Of a stretch of 64,000 bases of DNA, positions 24,995-36,960 are shown one piece after another (position 1 is the stretch's first letter; every line of letters begins with the position of its first letter). The stretch is taken from the NCBI RefSeq assembly GCF_030867095.1, contig NC_081824.1:241057219-241121218 (forward strand), given 5' to 3'. Below the pieces are notes generated by a model that made no database searches, had not been told where the DNA came from, and worked only from the letters and a program-made list of their open reading frames with translations. Source of the DNA: Alligator mississippiensis (taxonomy: Eukaryota > Chordata > Crocodylia > Alligatoridae). A program made the translations under genes and the position numbers.

Positions 24995-27900
24995 AAAACC
25001 CCAAAAATCAGATTAGAAACCTCACAGTGGATGAAACCCTAACTTTGACCGCTACATTGACTGCTTTAGGGAAAGAATGAACACTGAAATAATCAACAAC
25101 ACGCCACCATAACAGCCTCTCTCTATCGGACAGAAAGGCCATAGTATCTCTAAGATCTAACCACCAAATAGTAATAAAACCAGCAGATAAAGAAGGAGCC
25201 ATAGTCATCCTAAACTGTGAAAACTACATAAAGGAAGCCAACAGACAACTCTCTGACACCACCTACTACAAAGAACTACAAGAAGATCCTACTCCTCTTT
25301 TCACCATGAAACTCAATAATACCATCAAATCATTTCCATCAGGACTACAAGAAAAACTACAGACCTTGATCCCCCCACTACCCAACCCAGGTACTTTTTA
25401 CATGCTCCCTAAAATCCACAAACAAAGAAACCCTGGCAGACCTATCATATCCAACCATGGAACCCTAACTGAGGAAATATCAGGTTTCATTGAATCAATC
25501 CTAAAACCGCTTGTCACCCAAAGAGCAAGTTTTGTCCAAGACACTACAGATTTTCTACAGAAACTTAAAAACATAGGCACCTTTCCAGCAACACCCTCTT
25601 AGCCACCATGGACATTACCAGCCTATATACCAACATCCCACACCAGGATGGCATCCAAGGCTGCCTTACATATCTGCAAGAGCAAGATTACAACTCAGTG
25701 TACAGACGCAAAGATATTACTGACCTTATACACTTCATCCTCACACACAACAATTTCACTTTTAATAACCAACACTTTCTCTAGACCATGGGCACAGCTA
25801 TGGGCGCCAAAATGACCTTACAATATGCCAACCTTTTTATGAGCCACCTGGAAGAAGAAGTCCTCAAGAACTGCACCATCAAACCCTTGCTATACTTAAG
25901 ATATATCAATGACATCTTCATCATTTGGACTGAAAACCCGCAATCTCTGATTGAGTTCCATCAGAAATTCAACAATCACCGTCCCTTCGTCCGACTATCT
26001 CTTGAATACTCTAGCACCAACATCTCCTTTTTAGACATGATGATCAGCATTCATAATGGCAGAATACAAACCTCGTTATACAAGAAACCCATAGACAAAC
26101 ATACATATCTGCCCAGAACCAGCTATCACCCTAAACACACCGAAAAAGCTGTGATATACAGGCAAGCCCTCAGATATCACTGAATTTGCACTGAGGAGAA
26201 CACCTGGGAGTGCCACCTCACCAGTCTTAAAAAGGCTTTCACCCAACAAGGACACTCCTCCAGAGAGACAGATTGCATGTTTGAAAGAGCCACCGGGATA
26301 CCATGTGAAGAATTGCTGCAATACAGAAGAACCCCCCCGCATGAATTGCACACCGTTGGTTATGACATATCACCCCTCCCTCAAACCCATATGGAAAATC
26401 CTCAAACAACTGCAGTCCATACTAGAAAGAGACCTGTGGAGCCTGCGCCTCGCTCCATCTGGCCTATCGGGGTGTGGCCCCTCCCCTCAACTCGCCTGCC
26501 ACGACTTGGATGTACTCGATTACCTTCAGAGGGGTCTCCAGTGGAGATCTTTATCCTGGGTGGGACCTCCCGATAGACGGTGTTACTCACGGTTACCGGA
26601 CGCAGTGATCCACGGGGCTCCCGCTGGGCGATGTTGTCCAGATGTTGCCAGGCCCAGTATGATGGCCCCTGACCGGTCCCCCGGTTCCGGTCGTCCTCCC
26701 TCCTGCTGAGAGGGGTTTCTCCTTTCTCCTTCCTTAAAGATAATACTCCTCCGAACCAGGGGGAGCTGGTGGATGCTTCCCCTGGTGCCAGCCCCCTCCT
26801 GGGGCCTCCGCTGTCTCCCCTTTCCTCCCGTCCGCAGGGCGCTCCCCTGCCTCCTGTGCGTTTGCCGCTTCAGGACGCTGAGAGAGTGCCTCGGCGTGCA
26901 CTCTCTGACTGCCTCTCGCTTGGCTGCCGGCGACAGGCTTCCCGCTCCTGCCTACACTGCCTGTTTGAGACCCGCAGGCGGGGTCCTCGCTGCCCCGTGC
27001 GAGAGCCTGCGGCATGGGCAGCACACCCGCTCTCTCTCTCCCTGGCTCCCGCGCCTTCCCTGTTCTGCCGGCGTTCTTAAATCCTCCCGCTGCGGCCGCT
27101 CCGGCCGCTGGGATTGGCTCAGCTGTTCGCCGCGCGAGGAACAGCTGTTGCCAGAGCTGGCATAATGGCGGCTCGCGCGGCCGCGGATGCGGCTCTTCCT
27201 CCCGCTGCCCCTCTGACGGTACATATGCCCTTCTGGGGGCTTGCTCTCGGGGTCTGGGGTCTGTGGGTCCCCTTTGCTCCCCCTCACTCGCCTGTGGGGG
27301 CACTCCGCTGCCACAGACCCTATTCTTAAAGAGATCTTCCCAGAGCCACCCATCCTAGCTTTCAAACAAACATTGAATCTTGCTAACCTTATCACCATAA
27401 GCAAACTTCCTCAGGCCCAGATCACACCGAATAGATCCAGACCATGCCATGACAAGAAATGTAAAACCTCCCAACACATCTCCACCACCCCCACAATTAC
27501 TACTTCCCACAACAGAGCCATCAGCATTCCCGGATCTTACAGCTGCACCTCCAGAAATGTTATATATCTCATCCAATGCACCAAATGCCCTGATGGAAAA
27601 TATGTAGAACAGACCAAACAACAACTGCGCACCAGAATGAACGCACACCAGAAATCCATCAAAGACAAGAATACCCAATTACCTGTGGGAGCACATTTCT
27701 CACAAGAAAACCACTCTCTCTCCAATCTCTCAGTTCTAATCCTCAAAGAAAACTTACAAAACACTTCTTAGAGACAAGCTTATGAACTTCACTTCATCAT
27801 CCTCCTGGATACTAAAAATCATGGACTAAATATAGACATTGGATTTATGACCTGCCTGACATCTGACTCCCCAGGTACCTCTCCACTATTCATCCCCCTT

Positions 27901-28190
27901 CTCCCCCACACCCAGCCTGCCTCTCACCCACTGACTTCTCAGTTTACATCTTCACTGACTGCTTATCTTGTATACATATCAGCCCAGCCTCTGGCTTCTT
28001 TACTTTTCATTCCATCCAGGAAGAGCACACACCAACTGTTGAAACTTCCTCAGCCTGATGAAGGGTTTTTAAACCCAAAAGCTTGCTTAAAAAAAAAAAG
28101 TTTTTCCAACTATTTAAGTTGGTTTAATAAAAGATATCAGATTCACCCAAAGAACCTTGTCTGCCTATGTTGTTAAACCAACACGGCTTA
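24995..28190 (+). mobile_element. Penelope-like retroelement (RT plus GIY-YIG endonuclease), broken
   Basis: Penelope/Neptune-type RT text runs from about 25180 to 26410 in several frames: KPADKEGAIVIL, MLPKIHKQRNPGRPI and TAMGAKMTLQYANLFM, plus NISFLDMMI downstream. A GIY-YIG endonuclease region follows at about 27530-27770 (NVIYLIQC, YVEQT, LRTRMNAH). The 3' tail has CCTGATGAAGGG, AAAAGCTTGC and AATAAAAGATATC, ending in ACCAACACGG text near 28180. An 881 bp LTR-like element sits at 26435-27315. This class copies itself through RNA and nicks target DNA with the GIY-YIG domain (family knowledge). This copy is not intact. Confidence 0.9.
26435..27315. mobile_element. GC-rich solo LTR-like element inside the Penelope element
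   Basis: 881 bp beginning TGTGGAGC and ending GCTGCCACA, with GACC at 26431-26434 and again at 27316-27319 (4-bp target duplication). Very GC- and CpG-rich, which creates long but meaningless open frames on both strands. The family was not determined. Confidence 0.8.
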
Positions 28191-28212
28191 AGTATCTTGT
28201 CTGTCCTGTGTC

Positions 28213-28957
28213 TGTGACAACCACAACCCTGTACTCAATACATCTCCTTAAGGAGGACTTCCTTAACAAGGAGGCTGTGTCCCAGCCACCTGCGGAGGGT
28301 TTGGGATTGAGAGTATGGTCGGGGGTAGAAAGGTAAGAAAGGGTTATTGACTTAACAAAAACACAACTACGCATAGTAACAAGACAAACAATGACAGACA
28401 AGAATAATTTGCATCGGCAACTTATCGGCAGTCCCTTCTGATGCCTGATGTATGACAAGTTTTCCTTCTTACAAAGCTCAGCAAAGTCAGGCGTCCCCGA
28501 TCAGCGCTGTCCGTGAGGTACCGGGAAGGACCCTGGTATTCAGTCCTTGGGCTCCTTGAGATCCATGGGCCCACTGATCCAGGTCAACAGCTAATTAATC
28601 CTTTTCACAGAGCAGTATCTTCTTTCTGAATGATTTCCGGATGTTTCAGACAATTTATAACTTCTGAACTGTGCTGATAACTTACATCACTCAGATTCTT
28701 TTTCCTTCAACTGTCCTTAGACTGACCAATAGCAGTACAAGTCTTGCATTCTTTTGATAACTACACTACGGGGCCTTACTACTTCAAGGCTTTGCTAAAT
28801 TTACTAGGCCTTACTTTATACAAGGCCTTACTACATCTTAAACTTTAATTAGGTTCTTAGCAACAATATATAGCTTAATATTTAAACAAATGGTCTAATC
28901 TTCATAGAGTCTTGAGCAAGCACCTTTATCACACAGACATAATTTTCAGCTGTCACA
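28213..28957. mobile_element. Possible solo LTR
   Basis: It begins TGTGACAACC and ends AGCTGTCACA, an imperfect inverted TG...CA pair about 745 bp apart, just after a Penelope tail. I could not find a matching flanking duplication, so the boundaries are tentative. Confidence 0.4.
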
Positions 28958-29399
28958 AGGCTGGTCAATCTTTTTTTTAGACAGAACCCTCTGATTGAGG
29001 CCTCCGAGAAATAAGTCATCTTCCCTATATTCCATGACTGTATTGCTTTCAACTCTGAATTTGTTTTATATTGAAAGTTTAAGGGAGCAAGGATCTGTAA
29101 TTAAGAGACGCCACTAAAAACTGGACATCCAAAGAAAATCACACTGGAAGGACCTGTGGATACAGATTTAGGCCTGTCCACACTAAAAACACAATCATGA
29201 TGTTGTAACTACTTAGAGGCACCAGCTTCAAGAGATACAGTTCCAACTGTGTCTAAAGAGCAACATTATGCCATATGCCATTAAAGGTGGGTAGAGGTTC
29301 TTACCTGATGCAGTATACTAGCCAACTGCCTGTCATGAATGACGGATTTCAAAGGCGTGTTTACATGGCCGGCCTGAAAGGGTGACCCTGCCCCTACCC
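28958..29399. other. Intergenic DNA without recognised features
   Basis: No exon or clear element recognised. Confidence 0.35.
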
Positions 29400-30150
29400 A
29401 TTCTGTTGCCCCTCACTGCCAACCCCCAGCCCTGCTGCCACCCCAACTCCCAACCCACTGACAGCAGCCCTGCCAGTGCCCCTCACTCACCAAACTGCAG
29501 TACCCTACCCCCTGGGCCATGATGGTGCATCTCACTCCTGACCCATAGCCCCCTACCCCCCGTCCCTGCTGCTGCCCCTCATTTCTGACCCACAGCTCCC
29601 TGGCACTGCCAGTGACCCGCATTCCCAACCTACAGTCCCCCACACTCCCAAGCCACAGCCCCCCAGCCATGCAGCTGCCTGTGACTCTCAACCCAATGAC
29701 CCCAGCCCTGCCAGTGCCCCTCACGCACCAAACTGCAGTACCCTGCCCCTTTGGCCATGATGGTGCCCCTCACTCCCAACATGCAGCCCCCCACCCGCCA
29801 CTGCTGGTGCCCCTCACTACTGACCCACAGCCCCATGGCACTGTCAGTGCCCCCCACACTCCCAATCCACAGTCCTCCACCCCTACCCTGGTGCCGCTCA
29901 CTCCTGACCCACGACCCCCCATTCCCTGTCCCTGCTGATGGCCCTCACTCCTGACCCACAGCCCCTTGATGCTGCCAGTGCCCCTCACTCACCAAACTGC
30001 AGTACCCTACCCCCTGGGCCATGATGATGCCCCTCACTCCTGACCCACAGCCCCCTGGCTCTGCCAGTGCCCTCTACACTCCCAACCCACAGTCCCCCAC
30101 CCCTACCCCAGTGCCCCTCACTCCAGCCCCATAGCCCCCTCTCCCCCCAG
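29400..30150. repeat. GC-rich minisatellite array
   Basis: Roughly twenty diverged units of 30-45 bp combining CCCCTCACTCC, CTGACCCACAGCCCC and CTGCCAGTG blocks. The reverse complement of the same unit appears in three copies at 5250-5360 inside element X. Confidence 0.75.
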
Positions 30151-30670
30151 CCCTGCCGAGGGGAGTGTCACCATCCTGCCCGGCCTGGAGTGCGGTGGCT
30201 CCAATTCATGCAAGTGGTGGAGTGTGCCCAGCCCCAGTACGGGCTGAGGGAAGAGAAGAGGAGGCTTGCCTGGCCAGAGAGCTCCCCGCTGCCCTCCAAG
30301 ATCCCCCCTGCCCCTTTCCCTTGCTGAAGAGCAGGCAACCCTTCCCTCCCCCCTGCCCTGTCGCAGCTGCAGCCCCTGCTCCCCCTGGCCTGACCAAATG
30401 TCCAGGATTTTGCTGTGCTTCAAGGGTGGGAGCAGGGGAAGCAATTGTTGGCAGCAGGAGCACCACATGGGTGTGCTGCCTCTGTAGCTGCAGGCAGGTC
30501 CATTTGTGCTCCCCGCTGCCTTCTATCACCCTCCCCCTGCTCCCACCAGCAGAGCAAAGGGAAATCCTGGACATTTGGGCAGATTTAAAGAAACCCACCC
30601 AGACAGCAATCAGAGGTCTTAAAAAGAGCAGGGACACATCTGGGGAAACCCAGACCTGTGGTAGCCCTAT
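29400..30670. mobile_element. Minisatellite-bearing DNA-transposon-like element
   Basis: About 29400-30150 is an array of 30-45 bp units around CCCCTCACTCCTGACCCACA. Downstream is an inverted pair, AAATGTCCAGGATTTT (30396-30411) and AAATCCTGGACATTT (30561-30575). The right side ends near GGTAGCCCTATC (30660-30671). The array keeps several frames open, but these are low-complexity by-products. Boundaries are approximate. Confidence 0.5.
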
Positions 30671-30983
30671 CAAGTGCATGTGCACTTGAACAAAACATTA
30701 CAGACAGATAGACAGACAGACTAAGCCATTTATTATATTAGAATATTTATACTGAGGACACTAGGGCTGTTCTTTCAGAGGGCCTCAGGCTACTGCTGTG
30801 TATAATTCAGGGATTGTAGATTATTTTCAAGAGCTCTTCCCCAAACCACTCATTGGTTTTTTGGCTGTTTGCTATCTTGAAGACTGTTTGAGCCTGCTGC
30901 AAATCTCTGGCTTTAAGAAGTGGCTGTTTTAGCATCTTGGATGCTCGTGGAATTTGCCACGCTCTCAAATGTTCCTTTGGAAA
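30671..30983. other. Intergenic DNA, short unassigned open frame
   Basis: A minus-strand frame near 31001-30807 reads as an alpha-helical stretch but matches nothing I recognise, and its first codons lie inside the LTR that starts at 30989. Confidence 0.3.
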
Positions 30984-30988
30984 GGCAG

Positions 30989-31895
30989 TGTAGCAGGGCA
31001 CTAAGGTGTCTGCTACTTGGAGAGCTGGGATAACCCCTCAGGTGCCAGTTGCTGAGGCAACTTGTGGGAAATAATGACCCACACCTGTCTAGCCAGCTGA
31101 TGAGAAGGGGCAGGGCCTGGCTCCTATATAAAGCACAGGCAGGAGGCCAAGGAGGAGGGAGTTTTTAGTCATATTACAGAGGAGAGGTCTGATGTAGGAA
31201 CAATGTTTTACTCTGCTGCAAGATGAAGAAACCCTGGTAGGCCTGAGCATGATATAGCTGGGTGGCTTCTGTTTGTATTATAGCCCAGGGGCTTGTGTTT
31301 GTGTTGCTATTTGTTACACCAGTGGTTTGGGTGAGGCTATTAGGGGTTGGAGGAGGCCTCATAGGGGACTCACAGTAGAGTGGGGACCCCAGTGCCAGTG
31401 AGGGTGCAACATTTGGGGTGCATAGACCCCAGCTCCAGAGAGGGGCAGTTGAGAAGCCCCAGAGAAAGGGGTGTTGCTGAGACGCCCCAATGTGGGTGTG
31501 GTGAGCCCTGGAGAAGGAGGAGCATTGTGAAGAGCCCCAGGAAAGAGGGCAGCGTATGAGAAGGCCCCTGAGAGGAGGGCACAGAAAGAGAGAGGGCTGC
31601 AGAGAGCCTGAGTGCCAGAGAGGGCATAGAAAGAGAGAGACAGAACAACATCCGTTACATCTGTGAGGCTTGGAGGACGTGGTGGTAGGAGCCACACATA
31701 GCCTATAAGGCTGGGGTGCACGGAACACCCGAGACAGGAGAGCCGTGGCCAAGAGGACAGAAGGCAGCCTCCCTATATAAATATATAAAAGCAAAGTCGT
31801 GCTGGGAGAGAATTGGAGGGTGCAAGTCGGCAGCTTGGCAAGGTAAAGGAGGCGGCAGGGGAGTGCACAGTGACCCTGACCGCCCTCCTGTTACA
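30989..31895 (+). mobile_element. Solo LTR (family L1 of this window)
   Basis: 907 bp starting TGTAGCAGGG and ending CCTGTTACA. GGCAG on both sides (30984-30988 and 31896-31900) is a perfect 5-bp target duplication. A TATATAAA box lies at 31125-31132. The block GTTTGGGTGAGG through GGGGACCCCAG at 31327-31391 is shared with the LTR at 42715-43797. Five-base duplications fit Gypsy or ERV3-type LTRs. Perfect flanks suggest it is fairly young. Confidence 0.88.
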
Positions 31896-33025
31896 GGCAG
31901 CCAGCAACACAATTGTGACATAGATCTGTTATCCTTGGTAAGGTGAACTGCAACAGAGAGCGCAAACTCTGAGCTATGTCTGGCTCAAGTAGGTAGTTAC
32001 TGTTGGCAGTGGAGGTGGCAACGATATCATGTTCAGCAGAAGGCTTTTGTTGGAAGGGTCTGAGCTCATTGGCTTTGAAGATGAAACATTGTTTTTTTCC
32101 TAGATAGGTTTGGGTTCTGAGTTTAAGACAGCATGGGGGGAAGCATCAAAGGTGCCCTGCAATCTTTGTAGCCATGATTCTTTTCCTGACTCATTTGATA
32201 TTTATTGGTAATACTCTGTTCAACTCTGACCACCCAATTCTTTGATTAGATTGAGAGATCAAGGCTGCCCTCTGCTGACTTCAGAGCTATTTGCAACAAT
32301 TACCAAGGAAGTTAGAGATTGGGCTCATGTATTCTAGATTCTCCTTCTCTCCTGAGGCCTGCTGCCTCCACTTGCTAAGCTCTGAGCATCAAGGGATAAG
32401 AAACCCCTCCTTAGAGAGAGGCTCATAAACTACTGCCAGAGGGCAGGCCCCAACTTCCAAGCTGTGAAGTGGAACCTGTACCAGGATCCTGCTACATTCA
32501 TACTGACATGCATTTATGTGGAGGGGAAATGGGAAACCGTAGGAGGCCCACACACCAAAGCAGAGAGAGCGATGTTGTGGGAAATGCATGGGGGAAAAGG
32601 GCCCTTGAGGATTTCTGTCATGTCGCTTCTGCCCCAGCACTAAAGGAGACTTGCGGCTATGGGCAGGGATGAGAGACCCCTTCAGCTTTTCATGAGCAGT
32701 GTGCAGTGATGGTATTGTTGTGGCAGCGATGGCTCAGAGAACATGGAAGGAGCAGGGTTTGTCTAGCGACATTTTCTGAGGGAGCAGCTATAGGAGACGG
32801 GGGAGATGCTAGATAAGCTGCTGGGCATACAAACACCCTTCCTTGGGTCTGAGCAGCCACCTAACCCTGTGCACATCAAGCAGGCTCCCTGCATACAGGG
32901 TCCCAGGTGCTCCAGGGCTGGAAGAGTGGCAGGATGCTGCCACAGCAGTGGCAGCAGCAGAGAGCATCGGACAGGTGCGTTTTATGTTATGAATATTGCT
33001 GATTCTAGGTCTAAATCTGCAGATC
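31896..33025. other. Intergenic DNA without recognised features
   Basis: No exon, LINE or terminal-repeat element identified between the LTR and the H2A pseudogene. Confidence 0.35.
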
Positions 33026-33396
33026 CCACTTGCCCTTGGCTTTGTGGCTTTCAGTTTTCTTAGGCAGGAGCACTGTCTGGATGTTAGGCAGGACCCTGCC
33101 CTGAGAATGGTGACTCCCCCCAGCAGTTTGTTCAGCTTCTCGTCATTGTGGACTGGAATAATGCAAGTTGTCTTCTTGTTGTGGACAGCATTCCCAGGCA
33201 ATTCCAAGATTTCAGCTGTCAGACATTCCATCACTGTAGCCAAATAGACTGATGCCCCAGCTCCCACTTGCTTAATGCAATTGCCCTTGTGAAGCAGATT
33301 GTGCACCCAGGCTACAGGGAAATGCAGCCCTGCCTGGGAAGAATTAGATTTAGCGTTAGCCTGGTCCTTGCCTCCCTTCTTGACAAGACCAGGCAT
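33026..33396 (-). pseudogene. Histone H2A pseudogene
   Basis: From ATG (complement of 33394-33396) the frame reads [20 protein letters not shown], then [17 protein letters not shown] and [13 protein letters not shown], matching canonical H2A ([42 protein letters not shown]). About seven residues are missing where H2A has RHLQLAIRNDEE; here the text is [10 protein letters not shown] one-base loss after VTI shifts the frame, and the next frame then reads [20 protein letters not shown]. The normal stop position reads TGG. Many substitutions hit histone-fold residues, so this cannot make a working histone. H2A genes lack introns, so a retrocopy and a degraded gene copy cannot be told apart from structure alone. 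Confidence 0.9.
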
Positions 33397-34339
33397 GATT
33401 TTGCTCTGAAGTGATGCTGCCCCTCTGCAAAAAGAAAAGGCAGAATTTTGCTTCCTGTGTGTGGGGGGTTTGTTTGTTTGTTTTGTTTGTTTGTTTGTTT
33501 GTTTGTTTGCCTAGCTTCCTCATGATCCATGATGCTGGCTGAGGTTGTCAGCACTATGCACCCAGACCAACATGAGAAGAGCAGTTTATTTTGCCATTTT
33601 TCCTTCAGTTGAACATCAAATCTGGGCCTGATCACACCACACTTGTTAACTCTGCCTGTGAGACTGACAAATATTTTTCCCAACTCTGTGATCATCAATG
33701 ACCTCAAATTCCCCAATGTAACCGTGCTTCATCATCACAGCTACAATAATTTTTGAGGACAGTCTAATTGTTACTACTAGAATTTCTTTTTGCCATAGCC
33801 CTCCAAGGATTGACACGGCAACTCATCCAATGTGGTATCAAGTAGTAACCCCTAGACAATATTACAGGGTTTCTCCCCATAATACAACCTGCCAAATGGC
33901 TCCTTAGATGTTACAGCAGCGACCTTCAGGGGTACCAGGCCTCGAGTCCTCCACTGGGTGTGTGGGATCTTAGTTTCTGGCTCCCTGCTGTTCAAGTAGA
34001 GACCCCGCAGCTGTAATAATAATAATAATAATTTTTTTTTAAAGTCAAATCAGCCAAATAAATTCCAAATCTGTGAGTCCTTCAAGAACCATATGTGGCC
34101 CTACTACCGGCAACATCCTACTACATCCTCCAACCTGAGGCTTCAGATGCTTCCAAATCCTTTGGCAGGCATACTACGTGTAGGCCCAAGCCTGGAGGCT
34201 TGGGGTTTGGATACCCCCGAGTTCTGCTTATCCTCAACCGTATGGCTGCTGAAGCAAGCTAAGGAGGAGTCTCCCTGCACCTGTCCTCCCAGGGTAACAG
34301 TATGCCTTTGTTCAAGGTAATTTCCTCAATCCCCCTGGT
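33397..34339. other. Intergenic DNA with two microsatellites
   Basis: It contains a GTTT-type microsatellite near 33469-33509 and an AAT-type one near 34015-34033. No gene was recognised. Confidence 0.45.
33469..33509. repeat. (GTTT)n microsatellite
   Basis: About ten tandem GTTT units with one short interruption. Confidence 0.9.
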
Positions 34340-35537
34340 TATGAGTCACGGGCACAGGAGGGACAGATGAATTGATGAAGTCAATAGAAGACTGTGGTGC
34401 TGGTGTCACTGCAAAGGCTTCAGCTTCTTTGGCCATAGCCCATACTTCAGAGGTGGAGGCACTGGACTGTTGGGAAGGGACAGTCACCACGTCACTCCAG
34501 TGGGGAAGAAGCTCTTCTTGATCAGAAAGGCTGACCTACTCAACAGGGCTTTAAACTAAGATCGACAGGGGATGGGCAGACAACCACCAGTGCAAGCCCA
34601 CCAAGTGACAAACGCAGAATCAGTAAGTCATGCAGCACAAGGGACACAAATAAATTCCCAACAGAATTTGCTCCTACCCAGGCCAGGGATGGAACTCTTC
34701 TAGGAGTGCTGGGAAGCCTAGGACCTCCAATGACAGGCTTACTTGCCTGTACACAAATGACAGGAGCGTGGGGAACAAACAGGAGGAACTGGCCCTCCTG
34801 CTAAATAAAAATGAATACTATCTCATAGAAACCTGGTGGGATTCCACCTATGACTGGACCACACGTATAGATGGCTATACCCTGTACAGGAGGGATCGTG
34901 TTGCTAGAAAGGGAGGGGTGTAGCTCTCTATGTGAAGGAGCAGTACACTTCCCTACAAGTGGAGTTTGGCACTGTGGCGGGCCAGTAGGGGGTGCTCTTG
35001 CACTGAGCCACCCACCAAGCTCTGAGTGCCTCCCTGAGGGCACCTTTACATCTGGCTGACCACCTTCCTGAAGCACACCCGCAAGCCTGGGCGTAATGTT
35101 GCCACCACTCGCGAGTCTCGGTCTGTTAGTGACTCTGTGCCTCATGAGGTACACAGGCTTTATAGACCTGAAGGGTACTTGACCCACTGCAAGAACTTGG
35201 GGTGTTTCCCTTAGTTTGAAGCACAAATAGTGGTCTCCCTTAGTCAGCTGAACCAAGGGAACCCGAAGGCATAATTTAGACCCTCTCCCAATAAGCCTCC
35301 CATGCTAGGGACAGCGGAGAACTTTATTGGTTACGAGCAGTAGGTTTGGAGTAGGATACAGGGTAAAGCAAGATCAAAGAATAACCTGTAGAGCAAACAG
35401 TGGCATGGTAGCCTTTGATCATGCATTTTGAGTTACTGCAGGCTATATATCTAGTTAGATTTCAAGCAGCTTACTCACAAGTATCATCCAGAGGCTGATA
35501 GAGCTTTCCTCTGGAGTCAGGCAGCTTGTAGTGTGTC

Positions 35538-36238
35538 TGTTAGGGTAACCATATTTGGATTTTGGGGGACCACTGGATTTGCAGCTGAATAAAGGCTTGT
35601 AGCTGTGTCTCAGCAAAAGCTGCTGGTCACAAGGCAAAAAGATGTATTAAAGTAACTTTGAAAATGTTTAAGTAAGCAGTTTCCTAACAATGGGATAGCG
35701 TGCAAGATGCATGATTCCTTGTGTAAGGAGAACAAGATGCAGCCCACCAGCTATTGTCAGGAGATAAAGCAGAAGCAAGACCTTGGAGATGGTGCTGAAA
35801 TCAGCAAAGAACTAGAAAGAACCAGCAAGTGACCGAAAGAAGTGGAGATCAAAGTCTTACGCATGCACTCTTAGCAGAGAGGCATGTAAATGAATGAAAT
35901 GCATAGGCAATTTTATGCTAAAGAAGTAAACAGAGGCGGAGCTTGAAATGGGAGGAAAAATGGGTGGAACAGAAAGAGGGATAGAGGTGGAATGAATGTT
36001 AATGAGTATGAACCAAGGTGTATAAAATGTGAAAAGAACTAATGTTCAGGACAGCTCCCTGGCTCGTTATTTTTTGGGAGCTAGTCCAAAGCTGTCTCCA
36101 TTTTGAATAAAGTTGTTTCCAGCAATGTGTGCTGGTGTTTGCTCCCTGCTTGCTCTGGCTAATGAGTAACAGGATCTGTGGGCAATTGGATTGTCGTCTC
36201 CCTAGTTGTTAGGCACCGCATGGAGTTGGGTTCTAACA
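35538..36238 (+). mobile_element. Solo LTR nested in another LTR
   Basis: 701 bp from TGTTAGGGTAACC to GGGTTCTAACA, with GTGTC at 35533-35537 and 36239-36243 (perfect 5-bp duplication). TATAAAA lies at 36021-36027 and AATAAA at 36106-36111, giving the plus orientation and an LTR-like promoter-to-polyA order. Confidence 0.88.
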
Positions 36239-36244
36239 GTGTCC

Positions 36245-36960
36245 ATTAGGGCTGTGCGGAGCTTCAGACCCTGATTCAATTCAGTGGAGATTTGGCTTGA
36301 TTTGGTGGCCGAATCTCCAAATCTGAATTGAATCGGAGGACCGTTTAATCTCTCCAAATTGAATTGGAAGCCTCCGAATTGATTCGGACATAGACACAGC
36401 TTAAAGGTATGTAGAAAAAACATTTAAGGTAGCAGGCAGCTTATGTCTGCTGTGATGCTGGGGCTCATGGAGCGTCCCACAGGAGCGTGGGTGGGGGTCC
36501 CAGCGCTCTCAGCAGCAGACCCGGAAGTGGACCAGAACTAATTCTGGTCCACTTCTGGGTCTGTTGGGGAGTGCACCAGGGGGCCCCACTACCCCCTCCC
36601 CCGGCTCAGTGACAGGTCCCTCCTGGGTCTGGGGGGGGCACCCAGAATCCCCCCGTGGCCGATCACCAACCGGGGGGGGGGGGCGGGGGAGCCCCCCACG
36701 TGCTCCCTGGCGGACTGAGAAGTGAACCAGAAGTACATCTGATCGACTTCCGGCTTCACTGCTGAGCACATGAAGGGCCCCACCCTGCACTCCTGTGGGA
36801 TGCTCCATGCACCACAGCATCGCAGAGTTCACAAGCCACGCTGATACCTTGAGGTATATAGAAAAAAACTTTTAAAGCTGTGTCTATGTTTGAATCGGCA
36901 TCGAATCTTCAGATTTGGCCAAATCGAATCGGGAACAGTGATCTGAATCGTCATTCTGGG
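36245..36960. mobile_element. Terminal-repeat DNA element Z, copy 1 (nonautonomous)
   Basis: It begins TTAGGGCTGTGCGGAGCTTC, followed by repeated GAATC/GATTC-rich text (GATTTGGC, AATTGAATCGG) at both ends. A GC-rich core holds inverted ACCAGAA/TTCTGGT text. The same start occurs at 57093, and inverted at 55250-55266. Class uncertain. Confidence 0.6.

Noticed and set aside
26734-27404. Long open frames on both strands
   Set aside because: They lie inside a CpG-rich LTR bounded by a target duplication. They are low complexity and open in several frames at once.
29400-30150. CRISPR-like array
   Set aside because: Units are contiguous and diverged with no unique spacers; this is a eukaryotic minisatellite.
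29413-30689. Several open frames of 70-170 codons
   Set aside because: They are products of the minisatellite and GC-rich core; Pro/Ser/His-rich on one strand and Gly-rich on the other.
30807-31001. 64-codon minus-strand frame of helical look
   Set aside because: Its first codons lie within the LTR starting at 30989, and no family was recognised. Possibly chance or an old pseudogene, not supportable.
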